8,696 bases of DNA, taken from the NCBI GenBank assembly GCA_026987085.1, contig JALSNH010000186.1:1-8696 (forward strand), written 5' to 3'. Every line of letters begins with the position of its first letter. The stretch's first letter is position 1. Made by a program: the position numbers and the translations under genes. Below the pieces are notes generated by a model. The model was not told the DNA's origin, did not search any database, and saw only the letters and a program-made list of their open reading frames with translations. Of this stretch, positions 6,217 through 8,696 are shown piece after piece. The DNA comes from Aquificota bacterium. GTDB taxonomy: Bacteria > Aquificota > Aquificia > Aquificales > QOAS01.

Positions 6217-6245
6217 AAAATATTTTTTGTTTTTGCTACTAACAA
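6217..6245 (-). promoter_or_regulatory. Candidate promoter for the alpha/beta hydrolase gene
   Basis: On the minus strand TTGTTA (6240-6245) and TATTTT (6217-6222) are separated by exactly 17 bases of A-rich spacer. The transcript would begin near 6209-6211, about 10 bases before the ATG at 6200, giving an almost leaderless mRNA. The TTG in the -35 box is the same TTG that could be mistaken for an upstream start codon. Confidence 0.45.
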
Positions 6246-6256
6246 ACCCTTTTAAA
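6227..6256 (+). promoter_or_regulatory. Weak candidate promoter for purM
   Basis: TTGTTT (6227-6232) and TTTAAA (6251-6256) are 18 bases apart, 11 bases before the purM ATG. It is a poor match to consensus and overlaps the divergent hydrolase promoter candidate. The 67-base gap 6201-6267 must hold signals for both directions. Confidence 0.25.
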
Positions 6257-6267
6257 GTGTTTTTGTT

Positions 6268-7281
6268 ATGGCAACCTACAAAGAGGCGGGCGTTGATATA
6301 GAAAAGGCGGACCAATTTGTGGAATACATAAAGAAAAAAATAAAAACTGTTCAAGGACCCGAGATAATAACTCCGTTTGGAGGATTCGCGGCCGGTTATC
6401 TCCTCGATATAGGTAAATACAAAAATCCCGTTTTAATGTCCACAACCGACGGAGTGGGCACGAAGTTAAAGATTGCCCAAATAATGAATAAACACAACAC
6501 GGTTGGTATAGACCTTGTGGCTATGAACGTTAACGACCTAATCACCACCTTGGCAAAACCGCTCTTTTTCCTCGATTACATAGCTACCGGAAAGCTTGAG
6601 CTTGAAGTTCAAAAGCAAATTATTGACGGTATAGTGGAAGGTTGCAAACAGGCCGACTGCTATCTGGTAGGGGGTGAAACTGCCGAAATGCCGGGTTTCT
6701 ATGCTCCGGGAGAATACGACCTTGCCGGTTTCTGTGTCGGTGTGGTGGATAGAGATGAAATGCTTACGGGAGAAAAAATAGAGGAGGGAGACCTTCTTAT
6801 AGGTCTACCCTCTTCCGGAATACATTCTAACGGCTATTCATTGGTAAGGAAAATAGTTGCCGACAAAGGATATAGCTACGACCAATATATAGAGGAACTC
6901 GGAGGGGTTTTGGGAGAAATATTGCTAACCCCTACAAGGATTTATGTAAAGGATATTTTCAACCTCAAAGAGGCAGGAGTTGAGCTTAAAGGTATAGCCC
7001 ACATAACGGGTGGAGGAATTCCCGGGAACCTTGTAAGGATTTTACCGGAAGGAATAAGCGCTGTGGTGGAGAAGGAAAAGCTTCCCAAACTTAAAATCTT
7101 TGAATGGATACAAAAAGAGGGTAATGTCCCTGAAGGGGAAATGTTCAAAACTTTCAATATGGGTGTCGGTATGATACTGGTGGCCGATAAAAGGAACGTT
7201 GAAAAAATTCTTCAACTCAACAAGGAAGCTATTTTAATAGGATATCTACAAAAGGGAGCTAGGGAGGTAAAAATAGTTTGA
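6268..7281 (+). CDS. purM: Phosphoribosylformylglycinamidine cyclo-ligase (AIR synthase)
   Basis: PurM closes the imidazole ring, turning FGAM and ATP into aminoimidazole ribonucleotide in purine synthesis. The 337-residue length is normal. Family blocks run in order: YKEAGVDIEKAD at residues 4-15; STTDGVGTKLKIA at 58-70; GIDLVAMNVNDLI at 80-92; GGETAEMPGFYAPGEYDLAGF at 135-155; IGLPSSGIHSNGYSLVR at 178-194; AHITGGGIPGNLVRILP at 244-260; and TFNMGVGMILV at 295-305. The glycine-rich and acidic residues of the first blocks form the ATP/magnesium site at the dimer interface. It uses the FGAM made by the PurS-containing enzyme, yet sits in a separate divergent unit about 2.5 kb from purS. No Shine-Dalgarno sequence lies before the ATG. 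Its stop overlaps the TTG start of the next small membrane gene. Confidence 0.97.
   Translation: MATYKEAGVDIEKADQFVEYIKKKIKTVQGPEIITPFGGFAAGYLLDIGKYKNPVLMSTTDGVGTKLKIAQIMNKHNTVGIDLVAMNVNDLITTLAKPLFFLDYIATGKLELEVQKQIIDGIVEGCKQADCYLVGGETAEMPGFYAPGEYDLAGFCVGVVDRDEMLTGEKIEEGDLLIGLPSSGIHSNGYSLVRKIVADKGYSYDQYIEELGGVLGEILLTPTRIYVKDIFNLKEAGVELKGIAHITGGGIPGNLVRILPEGISAVVEKEKLPKLKIFEWIQKEGNVPEGEMFKTFNMGVGMILVADKRNVEKILQLNKEAILIGYLQKGAREVKIV
7262..7267 (+). promoter_or_regulatory. Ribosome binding site GGGAGG for the 84-residue membrane protein
   Basis: GGGAGG lies in the last codons of purM, 10 bases before the TTG at 7278. This strong site supports the unusual TTG start, which overlaps the purM stop as TTGA. 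Confidence 0.7.
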
Positions 7282-7532
7282 GGTTTAGATTTAAATCTTT
7301 ACCCGTTTGGGTTTGGATTTTGGGAGTTTTTATCCTCCTTTTGGTTCTAATTAAATTGATAACCCATTTGTTGGTCTTTTTTATTACCGCTGCCGCAATA
7401 GTCTTTTTAACGGTTTTTGCCAACCTTACGGTCCAAAACTACCAAAAGACCGGCGATTGGAGGAAAGCTTTAGAGAAAACTTTTGAAGATTTATCAAAAT
7501 TGGCGGAAACCCTCTTCAAGTTAAGATTCTAA
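7278..7532 (+). CDS. Small membrane protein with two predicted transmembrane helices, unknown function
   Basis: I do not recognise this 84-residue protein. A basic N-terminus (RFRFK) precedes two hydrophobic segments, about residues 9-29 and 31-52. They are followed by a soluble C-terminal part (about 53-84) that reads as a charged amphipathic helix with K-A-L-E-K and F-E-D-L-S-K-L-A-E spacing. The first helices with the positive N-terminus suggest an inner-membrane hairpin with the C-terminal helix in the cytoplasm. The TTG start overlaps the purM stop (TTGA) and has a strong GGGAGG site 10 bases upstream, so translation is very likely coupled to purM. The arrangement echoes the purS/69-residue pair, although the two small proteins show no obvious sequence similarity by eye. 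Confidence 0.72.
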   Translation: MRFRFKSLPVWVWILGVFILLLVLIKLITHLLVFFITAAAIVFLTVFANLTVQNYQKTGDWRKALEKTFEDLSKLAETLFKLRF

Positions 7533-7540
7533 ATAGATAA

Positions 7541-7732
7541 AAAAAGATAAAACCCTCCAACGTTGGTGAGGAATTTACCTCCCTTCTTCTCGAGAAGTTT
7601 TTAAAAGAGGCTATGGAACCTATTTTGGAAGAAAAAAACCTTTACCCAAAAAATGTATTGGGAACAATTTATTACCACCGTTTCGGAAGCGCTAGCTTCA
7701 AAAAACCCTTTAAAGTTAAACGGTCAATTTGA
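7541..7732 (+). CDS. Short orphan reading frame without a standard start codon (unknown gene or remnant)
   Basis: After a TAA at 7538-7540 an open frame of 63 codons runs to a TGA at 7730-7732. It begins KKIKPSNVGEEF and contains a helix-like stretch LLLEKFLKEAMEPILEE, then YPKNVLGTIYYHRFGSASF and a basic end KKPFKVKRSI. The composition and codon choice look like its coding neighbours, and it fills most of the 196 bases between the 84-residue membrane gene and the phosphoesterase. There is no ATG, GTG or TTG before the ATG at 7613, which would give only 39 residues. An ATA at 7547 is the only start-like codon near the beginning, and no Shine-Dalgarno sequence is seen. Its TGA overlaps a TTG in the frame of the next gene. 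It may be a real small gene with an unusual start, or the tail of a gene that lost its beginning. I do not recognise the family. Confidence 0.35.
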   Translation, partial: KKIKPSNVGEEFTSLLLEKFLKEAMEPILEEKNLYPKNVLGTIYYHRFGSASFKKPFKVKRSI

Positions 7733-7749
7733 AAAATACCTTAAAAAGT

Positions 7750-8487
7750 ATGAGGATACTTCTGCTTAGCGATATACACGCCAACCTCCCTGCCCTCGAG
7801 GCGGTTGTTAAGAAGGCTAAAGAGCTCGTTTACGACAAAATTTTTTGTGCGGGAGATATTGTCGGCTATTATCCTTGGCCAAACGAAGTTGTTGAGTGGG
7901 TAAAAGAAAACGCAGACCTATGTGTGTTGGGAAATCACGACGCCATCATTGCGGGACTTTTTGAACCCGATACCTTTACAAGTGCCGCCCGACAAACTAT
8001 CCTCTGGACGGATAGGGTTATAACCGACCAAAACAGGGAATTTTTAAAAAACTTGCCCCTTAAGGTGGACTTTGAAATAGATGGTAAACACTCGTTGGTT
8101 CACGATACGCCTTTAAGACCACTTTCTATGGAGTATATAACCTCCCCTTACTCGGCTGTAGAGATTTTCCAAAATACCGATTACTCAAAAGTTTTCTACG
8201 GCCATACCCACATACCGGCCGTTTTTGTTTTCGACGGTGCCCAAATAGCCGGTTTTAAAGGTCAAAATCTATTCCCGCTTCGCGGGGAATACCGCTATTT
8301 AATAAATCCCGGAAGTGTCGGCCAACCCAGAGACGGTATACCAAAAGCCTCCTTTGCCCTGTGGGATACGGAGGAAAAGGTCCTTTACTTTGAAAGGGTC
8401 GAGTTTGATATTGAGAAAGTGGAAAAGGAGATGAAAAGGTTCGGTCTTCCTTTGGAACTGGCCTATCGGCTCTACGAAGGCCGTTAA
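7750..8487 (+). CDS. Calcineurin-like metallophosphoesterase (YfcE-like)
   Basis: From the ATG at 7750 this is a 245-residue metallophosphoesterase with a two-metal active site. Motif I is SDIH at residues 7-10 (Asp8, His10), motif II is GDIVGY at 35-40 (Asp36), and motif III is GNHD at 61-64 (Asn62, His63). VHDTP lies at 117-121 (His118), YGHTH at 150-154 (His152, His154), and the family ending NPGSVGQPRDG at 186-196. These residues bind two metal ions and the phosphate. Members cleave phosphodiesters or phosphomonoesters of various kinds, so the substrate is unknown. A TTG at 7729 would add seven residues and overlap the upstream TGA, but the family normally begins at MRILLLSDIHAN, which favours 7750. 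Neither start has a Shine-Dalgarno sequence. Its stop shares a TTAA with the convergent pgk stop. Confidence 0.87.
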   Translation: MRILLLSDIHANLPALEAVVKKAKELVYDKIFCAGDIVGYYPWPNEVVEWVKENADLCVLGNHDAIIAGLFEPDTFTSAARQTILWTDRVITDQNREFLKNLPLKVDFEIDGKHSLVHDTPLRPLSMEYITSPYSAVEIFQNTDYSKVFYGHTHIPAVFVFDGAQIAGFKGQNLFPLRGEYRYLINPGSVGQPRDGIPKASFALWDTEEKVLYFERVEFDIEKVEKEMKRFGLPLELAYRLYEGR

Positions 8488-8696
8488 ATACGGTCGTCCA
8501 AAACCTCTATACAGGGGAGGGAATTACCCGATAGAAGTTCCAAAAAGGCTCCTCCGCCGGTGGAGACCCAGCTTATAGCATTGTAGACACCGGCTTTATG
8601 AATGGCGTAGTCGGTGTCTCCACCTCCCGCTATTGTTAATGCAGGGCTTTCCGCTACAAGACGGGCTATTCCAAAGGTTCCCTCCTTAAAGCGGTC
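8484..8696 (-). CDS. pgk: Phosphoglycerate kinase, C-terminal part (runs off the right edge)
   Basis: The minus strand is open from the window edge to a TAA at 8484-8486, giving the last 70 residues of phosphoglycerate kinase. This glycolytic enzyme transfers phosphate between 1,3-bisphosphoglycerate and ADP. The fragment shows the C-terminal nucleotide-binding domain: the F-K-E-G-T-F-G-I-A region (family K-G-T-x-x-I-A), LTIAGGGDTDYAIHKAG in the middle (the G-G-G-D loop), then WVSTGGGAFLELLSG, the S-T-G-G-G-A signature, and LPCIEVLDDR at the end. Start and N-terminal domain lie beyond the window. The stop overlaps the phosphoesterase stop through the shared palindrome TTAA, leaving no room for a dedicated terminator between the convergent genes. 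Confidence 0.93.
   Translation of the reverse strand, partial: DRFKEGTFGIARLVAESPALTIAGGGDTDYAIHKAGVYNAISWVSTGGGAFLELLSGNSLPCIEVLDDRI

Noticed and set aside
6201..6245. TTG start adding 15 residues to the alpha/beta hydrolase
   Set aside because: The TTG fits a -35 box with a -10 box 17 bases away, and the family alignment fits the ATG at 6200.
7729..7749. TTG start adding seven residues to the phosphoesterase
   Set aside because: The family normally begins at the MRILLLSDIHAN segment encoded from 7750. The TTGA overlap with the orphan frame is suggestive but not enough, with no Shine-Dalgarno sequence.
1..8696. A defence system, mobile element, CRISPR array or new multi-gene system
   Set aside because: I found no long direct or terminal inverted repeats, repeat-spacer pattern, transposase, nuclease or toxin-like pair. 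The recognisable genes are mostly core metabolism.

Overview
This window looks like ordinary, compact core genome from a thermophilic bacterium, most likely Aquificota. The family (Desulfurobacteriaceae or a relative) is only a guess. The lineage call rests on four points: a histidine-phosphatase-type phosphoserine phosphatase that closely resembles, from memory, the metal-independent PspA of Hydrogenobacter; a fused hisIE; lysine-, glutamate- and isoleucine-rich proteins with frequent ATA codons; and moderately AT-rich DNA with very short intergenic gaps. No mobile element, CRISPR array, tRNA or rRNA is visible.

Layout. On the left, a leftward group holds nadC (quinolinate phosphoribosyltransferase, NAD synthesis), a flavin-reductase-like FMN-binding protein, and the start of a SAM-dependent methyltransferase that runs off the edge. 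A 54-base divergent gap after nadC leads to two rightward genes: pspA (serine synthesis) and a family 9 glycosyltransferase (probably lipopolysaccharide core). These meet a leftward block of alpha/beta hydrolase, hisIE, epmA-like EF-P lysyltransferase, purS and a 69-residue two-helix membrane protein. A second divergent gap separates the hydrolase from rightward purM, an 84-residue two-helix membrane protein, a short orphan reading frame with no ordinary start codon, and a calcineurin-like phosphoesterase. The window ends in the C-terminal part of a leftward pgk.

How the genes relate. Most are housekeeping genes for nucleotide, histidine, serine and NAD synthesis and for central metabolism, packed together without an obvious single pathway. 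purS and purM serve de novo purine synthesis but lie in different transcription units. Each is followed, with overlap or a one-base gap, by a small two-helix membrane protein, and these two are the only genes here with a clear Shine-Dalgarno sequence at a normal distance. The other starts lack one, and several promoter-like sequences sit so close to the start codon that leaderless or very short-leader mRNAs are plausible.

I did not find a convincing new multi-gene system. The points most worth a second look are the orphan frame at 7541-7732, the uneven use of Shine-Dalgarno sequences, and the paired small membrane proteins after purS and purM.
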